Positions 16,705 through 25,959 are shown, counted from the stretch's first letter. The stretch is 64,000 bases of DNA from DATGMS01 sp040905145 (GCA_040905145.1 JBBDSC010000139.1:1-64000), one strand, 5' to 3'. The notes: a model not told the origin generated them from the sequence alone. Numbers and translations: made by a program.

Positions 16705-19170
16705 TTAGGAAGACTGGCCCACCATTTTTAAAAATTCCTCTTCAGAAATAAGTTTTACCCCTAATTGTTTTGCCTTTTCTTTTTTGCTTGGGCCCATGTC
16801 TTCTCCTTCTATGATGAAATCAAGGCTTTTTGATACGGCTTTTATATAGATTCCACCATGTGATTCTATAAAATCAACAATTTCGTCCCTTTTGAAATGA
16901 TTTAATTTACCAGATGCCAAAATTTTAAGGTGTTCTAATTTATTATTTGTGAAGATAGTTTCTTCTTGATTGAATTCAAATTGTAATCCATGCGCTTTTA
17001 GCCGCGCTAGGATCGAAAGGTTTTCCTGCTGAGAGAAGAAGTCCTGAATACTCCACATTAAAGTTTCACCCACACCATTTATTTCAAGCAAAGCTTCAGC
17101 ACTTGCATTTTGTAAGTTTTCGATGTTATTAAAATGCCGCGCTAGCAATTTGGCAGTGTTTTCACCAATATTCCGGACTCCAAGGCCGAAAAGAACTTTT
17201 TCAAAAGGCTGGTCCCGGGAGGCTTCTATTCCTTGAACCATATTTGAAATAACACCTTCCTGAAAAGTATTGCCTTTTAATTTTTTCAACCTTTTATAAA
17301 AGTCCTCCGGGAATAGCTGTTTTGAAGCCAATACCATGTCATGTAAGGTATTGTGGTGAAGGGAAAGTTGTTGGATTTCCTCATCTATGGTTTCCCTATT
17401 GATCAAAATGGAAATGACTATCGCCACGGGGACGAAATCTTCAATGACATCAAAGCTTTCATGGGACAAGAAGGTGATCAGCTTTTGAATCAAGCGGACA
17501 TTTTGTCGTACTTTTTTCCCACTCTTTTCAATTAATTCAAGGAAAAGCGGAAGTTTATCTTCCTGATCTATATCCTCATATTCTTCCAAGAACCGATCAA
17601 TAGCGGTTAATGATATCCCTTCTGTCAAACCGAAAAGTACTTTTCTAAGTGCTATATATAAATAGCCCTCACTGTTTTTGATATATTGTTCCGGATTGAT
17701 CTCCAGCCCCAAGAGAGCATCTTTTTTATGGATTAAATCATATATATCTGCGGGATTGAAGATATAACCATGATCGATTAAGGCCCTGATTCGCTCGGTA
17801 CCCAAGGAGTCAATGTCCATGGCTCTTTTGGAAACAAAATGTTCTATTCTTCCCAAAACCTGTGGAGGACAGGAGTGTGAATTTGGGCAGTAATGTTTGG
17901 CTTCCCCCTCTTTTCTCTCCAATGCTGTATCACATTCGGGACAATGGGTAATGTAAGGTACAGGCTTACTATGCGGCATCCTTTTTTCTAAAATTACAGC
18001 GGTAATTTTAGGAATTATTTCGCCGCCTTTTTCCACGTATACAGTATCTCCTTCATGTAAGTCTAGCCGTTTTATCTCATTGGCATTATGCAAAGAGGCA
18101 CGCTTTACCGTAGTACCGGCCAAAGAAACAGGGGATAAATTGGCCACCGGGGTGATGGCGCCCGTCCTTCCCACTTGGTAGGTAACAGAGAGCAACTGGC
18201 TTTCTGCACTTTCTGCTTTATATTTATAAGCAATGGCCCAGCGGGGAATTTTGGCCGTGAAACCCAATTTTTCCCTTTGATCATAATCATTGATCTTTAA
18301 TACCACCCCGTCTGTATCCATAGGAAGTTCATGCCGTTTGTCCCTCCAGGTCTCAATATAATGGAGGACAGATTGAAGATCTGTACAGTTTTTATAGGAA
18401 GGGGAAACATTAAACCCCCACTTTTCCAAGAGTGCTATGGCTTCATGATGATGTCTTACCCCTATATTTTCTCCAAGAAGTTGATAAACATAACAATTCA
18501 GCCTTCGCTTTGCGACAATAGCACTGTCCTGCATTTTTACAGTACCTGAGGCTGCATTCCGCGGATTGGCCAATAAAGCTTCCCCCTTGGCTTCCCTTTC
18601 GGCATTGATCTTTATAAATTCTTTTTTTGGCAAGAAAATTTCTCCACGTACTTCAAACTTTGCCGGAACATATTCACTACGGATATATAAAGGAATATTC
18701 CTAATGGTCTTGGCGTTTTCGGTTATATTGTCCCCCCGCACCCCGTCTCCACGGGTTACGGCCCTTAACAACCGACCGTTTTCATATACGAGACTGATAG
18801 CTACGCCGTCAAATTTCAATTCGCAAAAATAGGTGTAATCCCTGTGCCCCAGTATTTTGGCCACTCTTTCGTCAAAAGCCAAAAGTTCTTCTTCAGAATA
18901 GGTGTTTCCCAAAGAGAGCATACGGTAGCCATGAAGGGCCGTCTCAAATTCCTTGGTTATGGTTCCCCCCACCCTTTGGGTAGGGCTGTCTTCCTGTAGA
19001 AGTTCCGGGAAATCCTGTTCTAAACGGGAAAGTTCTTCCATTAATTGATCGAATTCAAAATCAGTTATTTCAGCCGTATCTTCCTGATAATAAAGGTGAT
19101 TATGGAAGTTGATTTGCTCCGAAAGTTGGGCTATCCGAAGTTGGGCTTCTTCTTTTGAAATAGGGTTCAT
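16705..19170 (-). CDS. ligA: NAD-dependent DNA ligase with an internal insertion
   Basis: Seals nicks in replication and repair using NAD+. The order is: Ia domain (1-70), adenylation domain with Lys119 in CELKFDG, OB fold, zinc finger (Cys410, Cys413, Cys428, Cys434), helix-hairpin-helix region, and BRCT domain (about 744-821). At 821 residues it is about 150 longer than the usual 670. The excess is a single block, about residues 490-634, placed between the GYIFNPADIYDLI segment and the conserved FQEGVISNMVQGIEASRDQP segment that are normally nearly adjacent. The block is helical and mildly hydrophobic in part (VPVAIVISILI), with no motif I know. All catalytic residues are intact, so the ligase should work. 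A TAGATTTG -7 element lies 34 bp upstream. ATG start. Confidence 0.93.
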   Translation of the reverse strand: MNPISKEEAQLRIAQLSEQINFHNHLYYQEDTAEITDFEFDQLMEELSRLEQDFPELLQEDSPTQRVGGTITKEFETALHGYRMLSLGNTYSEEELLAFDERVAKILGHRDYTYFCELKFDGVAISLVYENGRLLRAVTRGDGVRGDNITENAKTIRNIPLYIRSEYVPAKFEVRGEIFLPKKEFIKINAEREAKGEALLANPRNAASGTVKMQDSAIVAKRRLNCYVYQLLGENIGVRHHHEAIALLEKWGFNVSPSYKNCTDLQSVLHYIETWRDKRHELPMDTDGVVLKINDYDQREKLGFTAKIPRWAIAYKYKAESAESQLLSVTYQVGRTGAITPVANLSPVSLAGTTVKRASLHNANEIKRLDLHEGDTVYVEKGGEIIPKITAVILEKRMPHSKPVPYITHCPECDTALERKEGEAKHYCPNSHSCPPQVLGRIEHFVSKRAMDIDSLGTERIRALIDHGYIFNPADIYDLIHKKDALLGLEINPEQYIKNSEGYLYIALRKVLFGLTEGISLTAIDRFLEEYEDIDQEDKLPLFLELIEKSGKKVRQNVRLIQKLITFLSHESFDVIEDFVPVAIVISILINRETIDEEIQQLSLHHNTLHDMVLASKQLFPEDFYKRLKKLKGNTFQEGVISNMVQGIEASRDQPFEKVLFGLGVRNIGENTAKLLARHFNNIENLQNASAEALLEINGVGETLMWSIQDFFSQQENLSILARLKAHGLQFEFNQEETIFTNNKLEHLKILASGKLNHFKRDEIVDFIESHGGIYIKAVSKSLDFIIEGEDMGPSKKEKAKQLGVKLISEEEFLKMVGQSS

Positions 19171-19318
19171 GGAAATAAATGCTTAACTAGGAATTAAGAA
19201 ATTCAAATCTACTGTTTTTGTTTCAAAAACCGGCGCAAAGCAAGTCTGATTGTTGGTCTTTATTATAGAAGAACACCAAATTTCATCAAATCTATTTTCA
19301 ATGACCAAGGGTGATGCA

Positions 19319-19356
19319 TCCTCCTCCCCAACCGATCTTTATTGGTAGGGGAGGGG
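19319..19356. other. Stem-loop downstream of xseB
   Basis: CTCCCC...GGGGAG stem with an inner ACC/GGT pairing, located between xseB and ligA. There is no T run on either strand, so it may be a weak terminator or an mRNA-stabilising hairpin. Confidence 0.4.
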
Positions 19357-19398
19357 AACCTGTTAAAATCCATTCACCGCACATTCAACCAAACCATT

Positions 19399-19599
19399 TT
19401 ATCCCTCTTCTCCAAAAGCCTTAAGGATATCTTCCTCTGTCATCCTTAGTTTTAGCTTACAATCTTTAATCAAACCACTGGCTTCTTTGACCAGTGCGGA
19501 AAGTTCATCTATACTTTTGTTATCTTCTTCCAGTTGTCTGACAATTTCTTCGATCCTATGCAGGGCCTTATCGTAACTGAGTGTATTGTTATTTGCCAT
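19399..19599 (-). CDS. xseB: Exodeoxyribonuclease VII small subunit
   Basis: Small helical subunit (66 residues) that binds the XseA coiled coil and is needed for exonuclease VII activity on single-stranded DNA. The sequence YDKALHRIEEIVRQLEEDN followed by SIDELSALVKEASGLIKDCK is the standard XseB helical hairpin. It overlaps the 3' end of xseA by 11 bp, the usual arrangement. ATG start. Confidence 0.93.
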   Translation of the reverse strand: MANNNTLSYDKALHRIEEIVRQLEEDNKSIDELSALVKEASGLIKDCKLKLRMTEEDILKAFGEEG

Positions 19600-20905
19600 A
19601 TTTTTCTATTGTTGCTATTTTGCTTTTTATTCTTTTTGTCAGGGTAAAAGTGGTCAATTCATCCCCGGATTTGATTTTTGCCTGATTTACGGGAATCCCA
19701 TTGATCTCGGTCCTTGTATATCCTCTTTCTAAAAAATAATTTGGATTTAACCGGCCCAAGTCTTTTTCTAAACCTTGAAGGTTGTTTTTTTCCTGATCCA
19801 GCCTTATTTGTACATTTTTTTTCAGATAGGTTTCAATGTTACCCAAAGAAATGGCTTGCATTTTAATTTTATTGTGGGCCAAGGAAAGTATCTGCTGGGT
19901 TTTGCTATTGAGTTTTTCTTTAGCGGCACCTGCTTTACTAAGGAAAAGGTTTTTGAGCATGTGTTCTTTGTCCCTGATCAGCCTGTCTTCCCTTTGGAGA
20001 AAGTAACCTGCCGTTCGCTCGATTCTTTTTAATTTTTCCTGCAATTTTTCTTCAAAATCCCTAAAGCCTGAAAGGACGAATTCTGCTACGGCTGTGGGTG
20101 TTTTCATTTTGGTGTTGGCGACAAGATCGGCTATACATTCATCCCTTTCATGCCCTATCCCTGTGACTACCGGTAGAGAAGTATTGGCAATGGCCCTTGC
20201 CAGATCATAATCATCAAAACAATCCATATCTGTTTTTGCCCCCCCTCCTCTGATGACTACCAATAGATCAAAATCTTTCTGCTGAAGGTCAGCTTCAATG
20301 GACAAGATGGCATTGATAATTGAGGAGGAGGCATCATTTCCCTGCATAGTTGCCTGGTAAAGTTCCCAATGGATCTGGTATCCATGGGCATTGTGCTCAA
20401 GTTGATTGATAAAGTCCCCAAAGCCTGCTGCCGTAGATGAACTGATTACCGCCAGGCGTTGGGGTACCTGAGGTAGAACATATTGCTTGTTGAGATGCAT
20501 CAAACCTTCCCGGGAGAGTTGATCAATGATTTCCTGCTTTCTTTTGGCCCTTTCTCCCAGGGTATAGTTGGGATCTATGTCTTTAATATTGATGCTTAAC
20601 CCATATATTTCGTGGAACTGTACATTGACCAAAGCCAGGACCTTCATTCCATTGCAGATGTTCTGGCCGGTGGTGGAAGCAAACCTGCTTCGGATCCCCT
20701 GATAGGTGTAGGCCCAAATGTTGGCCTTTATTTTTGCTATCAATTGATCGCCGGATTTTTCCACCAGTTCAAGGTATGCATGTCCTTTAGCGGAATCCCT
20801 TAGCTCTCCGATTTCTGCGGTTACCCAATAGCTTGGAGAAAGATTGCTGTCTAGGGTGTGGCGGATAAGCTGGTTTAATTCTGATAGGGAAAGCGGATTT
20901 TGCAT
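19589..20905 (-). CDS. xseA: Exodeoxyribonuclease VII large subunit
   Basis: Catalytic subunit of exonuclease VII, which degrades single-stranded DNA from both ends. It has 438 residues. An N-terminal OB fold (about 1-100, with SLSELNQLIRHTLDSNL at the start) precedes the catalytic domain (RLAVISSSTAAGFGDF; VIRGGGAKTDMDCFDDYDLA; VVTGIGHERDECIADLVAN), followed by a long coiled coil (about 270-390) and a C-terminal LERGYT motif. All usual motifs are present. It overlaps xseB downstream. Confidence 0.95.
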   Translation of the reverse strand: MQNPLSLSELNQLIRHTLDSNLSPSYWVTAEIGELRDSAKGHAYLELVEKSGDQLIAKIKANIWAYTYQGIRSRFASTTGQNICNGMKVLALVNVQFHEIYGLSINIKDIDPNYTLGERAKRKQEIIDQLSREGLMHLNKQYVLPQVPQRLAVISSSTAAGFGDFINQLEHNAHGYQIHWELYQATMQGNDASSSIINAILSIEADLQQKDFDLLVVIRGGGAKTDMDCFDDYDLARAIANTSLPVVTGIGHERDECIADLVANTKMKTPTAVAEFVLSGFRDFEEKLQEKLKRIERTAGYFLQREDRLIRDKEHMLKNLFLSKAGAAKEKLNSKTQQILSLAHNKIKMQAISLGNIETYLKKNVQIRLDQEKNNLQGLEKDLGRLNPNYFLERGYTRTEINGIPVNQAKIKSGDELTTFTLTKRIKSKIATIEKYGK

Positions 20906-20918
20906 AGAGGCAAATTAA

Positions 20919-20986
20919 TAAAAAAGAAGGGAGAGGTAAACATTTAAGACATTAAGTTCTTCAGGAATAGGAAGACACACCTCTCC
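20919..20986 (-). terminator. Terminator after the ECF operon
   Basis: On the minus strand, GGAGAGGT pairs with ACCTCTCC across a loop of about 40 nt and is followed by a T-rich run (TTCTTTTTT). It lies after the stop of the Spy-like gene and just before xseA. Confidence 0.5.
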
Positions 20987-21022
20987 GATTTTTAATTTGT
21001 TCCAATGGCAACTGAATAGGGC

Positions 21023-21469
21023 TTAGTCAGAAGGTTTTTTATTTCGTTTTTGCATCCGGTAAATATGTCTGGTAAATTTCCTGTTCGCTTCACCAAGTTT
21101 TAAAGCCTGAACAGGGGAAATGACTTTGATAATGTCTTTAAGAAAGGCTTTTTCTAAATCAAGTATTTCTTGTTCAATTTCAAATTCTTTGTCGATCAAT
21201 TCTGTGGCTCTTTTATTGGTGATCTCCTCTTCGTCGATTTTTACCAGTTCATAGATGTTTTTCATCAGTTTTCTTTTGTCCTCATTATGCTGATTGTACA
21301 AGGGCCAGAATTTTTCTGCCTCTTTTGGCGTCAGGTCCAATCTTTTGCTGATAAATGCAACTTTAGCTGATTCCAGCTTTTCTTTGTTATATGATGGATT
21401 TTCCACTTTTTGTGCCAAAGCAGGCATGGCCAAAAAAAGGAGCAATAGAGAGAATATTATGCTTTTCAT
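21023..21469 (-). CDS. Spy/CpxP-like periplasmic protein of an ECF operon
   Basis: Exported helical protein of 148 residues. The signal peptide is about residues 1-19 (IIFSLLLLFLAMPALAQ). The mature part is nearly all charged helix and contains RLDLTPKEAEKFWPLYNQ, which is the LTxxQ-like motif of the Spy/CpxP/heavy-metal-sensor fold. In Bacteroidota such proteins are often labelled 'sensor of ECF-type sigma factor' because they follow a sigma factor gene, as here. It is likely a periplasmic chaperone or stress sensor; the signal is unknown. It lies 10 bp downstream of the membrane protein gene. Confidence 0.82.
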   Translation of the reverse strand: MKSIIFSLLLLFLAMPALAQKVENPSYNKEKLESAKVAFISKRLDLTPKEAEKFWPLYNQHNEDKRKLMKNIYELVKIDEEEITNKRATELIDKEFEIEQEILDLEKAFLKDIIKVISPVQALKLGEANRKFTRHIYRMQKRNKKPSD

Positions 21470-21479
21470 TTATTTTTGA

Positions 21480-21848
21480 TTAATACCAAATTTCTTCCTC
21501 TATGGAATCCTCCTTGATTGTATAAGTAGACCATTCTTCTGCAATGATTGCATCCAAAAGTTCATCTGGATTTTCTGAAAAAATTAAAACGTCTTCGGCG
21601 TTCCAATAACCACTGTTGATGTACAATTCCACTTCTTGGTCCATTTCGGCCTGTAAGGAGACTTCATTGATGATGGGCTTTTTAAAGATAAATAAAGCAA
21701 TTCCAATAACCAAAACTGCAGCCGCAGCCATTCGGGTATACAACATCTGTCTGTTAAGGATGCTTCTTTTATGGATTATCCGTTCTGATAAGTTATCAAA
21801 GTACCCTTCAGGCTCTTCATAAATATTATATTTTGGAATATGTTTCAT
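21480..21848 (-). CDS. Single-pass membrane protein, possible anti-sigma factor
   Basis: Protein of 122 residues with one transmembrane helix at about 40-56 (AAAAVLVIGIALFIF), a short cytoplasmic N-terminus (PEGYFDNLSERIIHKRS) and an acidic periplasmic C-terminus. The position directly between an ECF sigma factor and an Spy-like sensor suggests an anti-sigma or signal-relay role. It lacks a recognisable zinc-finger anti-sigma motif, so this is inference from context. A 232-bp gap separates it from the sigma gene. Confidence 0.7.
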   Translation of the reverse strand: MKHIPKYNIYEEPEGYFDNLSERIIHKRSILNRQMLYTRMAAAAVLVIGIALFIFKKPIINEVSLQAEMDQEVELYINSGYWNAEDVLIFSENPDELLDAIIAEEWSTYTIKEDSIEEEIWY

Positions 21849-22080
21849 GGTTCAATTATTTAGACAATCTTAATTCCCAAAGGTTTATTTTGGTTTCGTA
21901 TGTATATAATTTTCTTTCAGTGGTCACAACTGGTCCCGCCTCAGAGAGATAGTCTGCCCGATTCTTTGACGGGGGATCTTGCTAAAATATTCACATCGGA
22001 GTGTAATAACTTTTTTCATGTAATCATTTGTCTTTATGGGATCACCTGCTTTTGATGTTTCCCGGAACTGAGAACGATAT

Positions 22081-22650
22081 TCATTCCCCGTTGGTGTGAA
22101 TTCCATTCATTTTAATGGATTGTTCAATTTTTTTTACCGCATGGTGATAGCTGGCTTTCAGTGCACCAATAGAAGTATGGGTTATCTGGCTTATTTCCTC
22201 ATAGCTTAAATCCTCATAATATTTTAAATTAAACACCAAACGTTGCTTTTCCGGAAGTTTTAAGATAATCTTTTGCAATGTTTTTTGAATTTCATCCCCA
22301 CTGATGTAGGGGGAATTATCCAGATGCTTTTCCATCGCTTGCTGGTGATCTTCCATTGAAAAGAAGTAATGACGCTTCTTTTTTTCCAGAAAGTTTAGGC
22401 TTTCATTAGTAGCAATGCGGTAAATCCAGGTAAATAAAGTAGAGTCTCCGTTGAATTTATTGATGTTTTTAAATGTCTTAATGAAGGTGTTTTGAAGAAT
22501 ATCATCAGCATCCTCATGAATGATTACCATTTTTCTGATGATCCCATATACTCTCCTTTGATAGTTTTCTGTCAAAATTTTAAATCCTTTGTCCCTGGTG
22601 GCCGGATTCTTTATCAGCTCTAGTAGTTCAAGGTCACTTAATGGGATCAT
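22081..22650 (-). CDS. RNA polymerase ECF-type sigma factor
   Basis: Sigma-70 family factor of 189 residues with region 2 (about 24-90; HEDADDILQNTFIKTFKNI is region 2.2-2.3, FTWIYRIATNESLNFLEKKK is region 2.4) and region 4 (about 120-175; LPEKQRLVFNLKYYEDLSY then the helix-turn-helix IGALKASYHHAVKKIE). There is no region 1 or 3. It heads a presumed operon with a membrane protein and an Spy-like protein, and is likely activated by an envelope signal through them. ATG start. Confidence 0.92.
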   Translation of the reverse strand: MIPLSDLELLELIKNPATRDKGFKILTENYQRRVYGIIRKMVIIHEDADDILQNTFIKTFKNINKFNGDSTLFTWIYRIATNESLNFLEKKKRHYFFSMEDHQQAMEKHLDNSPYISGDEIQKTLQKIILKLPEKQRLVFNLKYYEDLSYEEISQITHTSIGALKASYHHAVKKIEQSIKMNGIHTNGE

Positions 22651-22992
22651 TCTTAGACTGATAAGCTAAACATTAGTTTAAAACAAGGAAGAATTTAATC
22701 GGAATTTTATACCAGATGTACTCATGCCGGCAATTTCATACTTGCATATTAAAAAGAAAATATGGTTCTACCATAAATGGAAGATGAAAGCTTAAAGACA
22801 TAGAAACTGATAACCATGGGAAGACATTACAGGCTGGGAGGACCGGGACAAGAAGTCTTTGTACTTAAACATTATGCTGGTTTCAGCTTGTAATAAAACC
22901 AAATTATATGATAGGAATGGAGCAGATAATCAAATAATCAAAATTAGATTTGCACTGCATATAATAACTGGCTATTTTTGCTGTTCTATCCA
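22651..22992. other. Intergenic region between sigma factor and tRNA-Leu
   Basis: 342 bp without a supported gene. The left part must hold the divergent sigma factor promoter; a TAAAC/GTTTA inverted repeat lies at about 22671-22684. A short ATGGT/ACCAT hairpin is at about 22762. The right end holds the clear tRNA promoter at 22949-22980. No open frame here has the look of a real protein. Confidence 0.6.
22949..22980 (+). promoter_or_regulatory. Promoter of tRNA-Leu
   Basis: TTTG at 22949-22952, 20-bp spacer, TATTTTTG at 22973-22980. Both elements match the Bacteroidota housekeeping consensus perfectly, 12 bp before the tRNA. Confidence 0.8.
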
Positions 22993-23076
22993 GCGCACGT
23001 GGTGAAACCGGTAGACACGCCACCTTGAGGGGGTGGTGCCTTAATTGGTGTGGAAGTTCGAATCTTCTCGTGCGCA
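22993..23076 (+). tRNA. tRNA-Leu (anticodon GAG)
   Basis: 84 nt class II tRNA. The acceptor stem GCGCACG pairs with CGTGCGC at 23069-23075, and A23076 is the discriminator base. The anticodon stem CCACC/GGTGG encloses loop TTGAGGG with anticodon GAG at 23027-23029. The variable arm is long (about 15 nt), and the T arm is GGAAG-TTCGAAT-CTTCT. The CCA end is not encoded. The long variable arm and GAG anticodon identify leucine. Confidence 0.95.
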
Positions 23077-23077
23077 C

Positions 23078-23118
23078 AAAGAAGCTCCAAACGAATAAGT
23101 TTGGAGCTTCTTTTTTTT
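23078..23118 (+). terminator. Rho-independent terminator after tRNA-Leu
   Basis: AAAGAAGCTCCAAAC - GAATAA - GTTTGGAGCTTC followed by eight T, immediately after the tRNA. A textbook intrinsic terminator. Confidence 0.95.
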
Positions 23119-23221
23119 AAATAGAAATGTTTTTTCATGCCCAAACCATTCCGTATACTTCCTTATCTTTGGACCAAAATAACAGGCACTCCATCAGTAA
23201 GGGAAACATTGATGTCAAAAT

Positions 23222-24475
23222 ATGAGAACAGTAAAAGCGGAAATAATAGCTATTGGGGATGAATTGCTCTATGGCCAAGTCATTGATACCAACAGTCACT
23301 GGATAAGCCAAGAACTGGATAAAATTGGCGTGAAGGTAATGAATCGAAGTACGGTGGGTGACGATAGCGGCTCCATTCTGGCCGCTCTTAAAAATGCAGG
23401 ACAAAGGGCCGACATTATTCTGATGACAGGGGGCCTTGGGCCTACGAAAGATGATCTTACCAAACCATTGCTTGCCGAATTTTTCGATTGTGGGATCGAA
23501 TTGGTGCCGGAAGCTTGGGAAGCTGTGCGTTTATTTTTTAAAAAAAGGGGGAAGGAGTTTAGTGATCTAAATAGGCTTCAGGCCCACCTTCCTACAAAAT
23601 GTACTTATATACCGAATAAAGTAGGGACAGCTCCTGGTATGTGGTTTGAGGAAAATGGGGCAGTCTGGATGTCCATGCCTGGTGTGCCCCATGAAATGAG
23701 GAAACTGATGACCGACTTTGTCCTTCCGGAATTAAAAAGAAGATATGTCCTACCTGTCATTTATCATAAGGTGATCAAAACAGTGGGAATAGGGGAAAGT
23801 TGGCTTTCTGACTTATTGGAGGATTGGGAGGAAAACCTTCCAGCGCATCTCAAACTTGCTTATCTACCTTCCTTGGGGGAAGTGAGACTCAGGCTTACTG
23901 CAATGGGGGAGGATCACAATTTCCTTGTCAACGAGGTAGCGGAGCAAATCCTCAAATTACTTCCTATAATAAGCCCATACATCTATGGTTATGATAAGGA
24001 AACCCTTCATGAGGCTGTTGGTTTGCTTTTGATGAATAAAAATAAAACATTAGCTTTAGCGGAGAGCTGCACTGGAGGGTACATTTCCCACCTGATCACC
24101 AGCATTGCCGGAAGTAGTGCTTATTTTAATGGCTCTGTGATCCCGTATCATAATCAGTTCAAAAGTTCCGACCTCGGAGTGAAAAAGAGTACTCTGGAAA
24201 CTAAGGGGGCAGTGAGTGAGGAGGCAGTGAAAGAAATGGCCAAAAATGTGCGGAAAAAATTTAAGGCTGATTATGGATTATCCACCAGTGGAATAGCGGG
24301 TCCTTCAGGTGGTTCTGAGGAAAAGCCAGTAGGTACCGTGTGGGTGGCTTGTGATCATAAAAGAGGAACGATTACTAAAAAACTTCAGCTTTCTAACGAG
24401 AGGGGTATAAATATTCAGCTCTCAGCTATTTCAGCATTAAATTTATTAAGAAGCTGTATAATGGAAAGTGAATAA
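23222..24475 (+). CDS. cinA: CinA-like nicotinamide-nucleotide amidohydrolase
   Basis: Two-domain protein of 417 residues. The N-terminal molybdopterin-binding-like domain (about 1-170, with IGDELLYGQVIDTNS and MTGGLGPTKDD) is linked in this family to ADP-ribose pyrophosphatase activity. The C-terminal PncC domain (about 265-415, with ALAESCTGGYISHLI carrying the catalytic serine) deamidates nicotinamide mononucleotide in NAD recycling. Length and motifs are full. A TATCTTTG -7 element lies at 23164-23171, but I find no -33 TTG. The gene is followed after 64 bp by an E2 acyltransferase gene in the same direction. Confidence 0.93.
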   Translation: MRTVKAEIIAIGDELLYGQVIDTNSHWISQELDKIGVKVMNRSTVGDDSGSILAALKNAGQRADIILMTGGLGPTKDDLTKPLLAEFFDCGIELVPEAWEAVRLFFKKRGKEFSDLNRLQAHLPTKCTYIPNKVGTAPGMWFEENGAVWMSMPGVPHEMRKLMTDFVLPELKRRYVLPVIYHKVIKTVGIGESWLSDLLEDWEENLPAHLKLAYLPSLGEVRLRLTAMGEDHNFLVNEVAEQILKLLPIISPYIYGYDKETLHEAVGLLLMNKNKTLALAESCTGGYISHLITSIAGSSAYFNGSVIPYHNQFKSSDLGVKKSTLETKGAVSEEAVKEMAKNVRKKFKADYGLSTSGIAGPSGGSEEKPVGTVWVACDHKRGTITKKLQLSNERGINIQLSAISALNLLRSCIMESE

Positions 24476-24539
24476 ATAATTGAATTCGTGAGAAAATTAG
24501 TTGATAATTCTCTAATATATCCAATTAAAAATAAGTAGC

Positions 24540-25835
24540 ATGGCAACTATAAAAATGGTAATGCCCCAAATGGGTGAAAGCATTATAGAGGGTACCATCC
24601 TCACTTGGTTAAAGAATGAGGGGGACACTATCGAGCAGGATGAGTCTGTACTGGAAATAGCGACTGATAAAGTGGATACAGAAGTACCTGCCGTTCATGC
24701 AGGAACCCTTAAGAAAATACTGGCAAAAGAAGGTGAGGTTATTAGTGTGGGTGCTCCCATTGCTATTATTGAAACTGAAGAAGAAGTTGAGGAAATAGAG
24801 GATATAAAAGAAGATATAAAAAAAGAAAGACCCAGGATCAAAGAAGTAACCGCACATGAAGAAATATTTCCGCCCCACACAGCAACATTTCTGGCCCCAT
24901 CTCCAGTGGTCCCAAATGTGGAGGATGAGAGGTTTTATTCCCCCCTTGTAAAAAATATGGCCAAGGAAGAAGGAATAAGTAAAATGGAAATGGCAACTAT
25001 ACCAGGTTCGGGCAAAGACGGGCGGGTTACCAAACAGGATATGCTCAGCTACCTTAAAAATAGAGGGCCTCAGAAAGCTTCATCGGAATCAATGGAACTT
25101 CCCAAAATAGAGACAAGCATTGGTGCAGAGGATGAAATCATTCAAATGGATCGAATGAGGATGATGATTGCTCAACGGATGCTGGATTCTAAGCGTATTT
25201 CTGCTCATGTCACTTCATTTGTAGAAGCTGATGTTACCAATATTGTACTTTGGAGAAATAAAATAAAGGATGCTTATAAAGAAAAAGAAGGGGAAGCAAT
25301 CACTTTCACACCTTTCTTTGTGCACGCCATCACCAAAGCCATCAAAGATTTCCCCATGATCAATGTATCTGTAGATGGAAATAGGATCATTAAGAAAAAA
25401 GATATAAATGTGGGAATTGCGGTAGCCTTACCTTCCGGAAATCTTATTGTACCGGTAATAAAGAAGGCGGATCAGCTAAATGTAGTGGGGCTATCCAAAA
25501 AGATAAATGATTTAGCGGCAAGGGCAAGAAGCAATAAACTGTCTCCGGATGAATTAAACGGGGGAACCTACACCCTTTCAAATGTAGGTTCATTTGGTAT
25601 CATTATGGGAACACCTATTATCATGCAGCCCCAAGTGGCCGTATTGGCAGTAGGAGCCATAACAAAAAAACCTGCCGTGGTAGAGACTCCCACTGGGGAT
25701 GTCATTGCTATTAGACATAAGATATTCCTGTCCCATTCTTTCGATCACAGGATTATTGATGGTTCTTTGGGAGGGATGTTTGTAAAAAGGGTGGCAGATT
25801 ATCTTGAAGCTTTCGATTTGGAAGCTAAATTGTAA
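24540..25835 (+). CDS. Dihydrolipoamide acyltransferase (E2) of a 2-oxoacid dehydrogenase
   Basis: Core E2 subunit of 431 residues. A single lipoyl domain covers about 1-80, with the lipoylated lysine Lys44 in EIATDKVDTEVP. A charged linker (about 80-130, rich in E and K) leads to the peripheral-subunit-binding domain (133-171, YSPLVKNMAKEEGIS...GRVTKQDML). The catalytic domain (200-431) ends in HSFDHRIIDGSLGG with His403 and Asp407. E1 and E3 genes are not in the window. One lipoyl domain and this spacing fit a branched-chain oxoacid or pyruvate E2; which one cannot be decided. Confidence 0.9.
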   Translation: MATIKMVMPQMGESIIEGTILTWLKNEGDTIEQDESVLEIATDKVDTEVPAVHAGTLKKILAKEGEVISVGAPIAIIETEEEVEEIEDIKEDIKKERPRIKEVTAHEEIFPPHTATFLAPSPVVPNVEDERFYSPLVKNMAKEEGISKMEMATIPGSGKDGRVTKQDMLSYLKNRGPQKASSESMELPKIETSIGAEDEIIQMDRMRMMIAQRMLDSKRISAHVTSFVEADVTNIVLWRNKIKDAYKEKEGEAITFTPFFVHAITKAIKDFPMINVSVDGNRIIKKKDINVGIAVALPSGNLIVPVIKKADQLNVVGLSKKINDLAARARSNKLSPDELNGGTYTLSNVGSFGIIMGTPIIMQPQVAVLAVGAITKKPAVVETPTGDVIAIRHKIFLSHSFDHRIIDGSLGGMFVKRVADYLEAFDLEAKL

Positions 25836-25959
25836 AGTTGAACAGGACAAGTCAAAAGGAGCTGGGAAAAACACTTTTAAGAGGATCTGGGATAGCTTGA
25901 AAAATCAGGTTCCCCTACAGCTTCCTTTCTCATCCACAGAAATTTTAATTTAAAACACT

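Noticed and set aside
21924..22106. 60-codon minus-strand frame between sigma factor and membrane protein
   Set aside because: It starts inside the sigma gene in another frame and has no recognisable pattern; probably leader sequence.
22993..23118. tRNA-Leu as an integration site for a mobile element
   Set aside because: No integrase and no repeat of the tRNA 3' end nearby; an intact terminator follows and then cinA.
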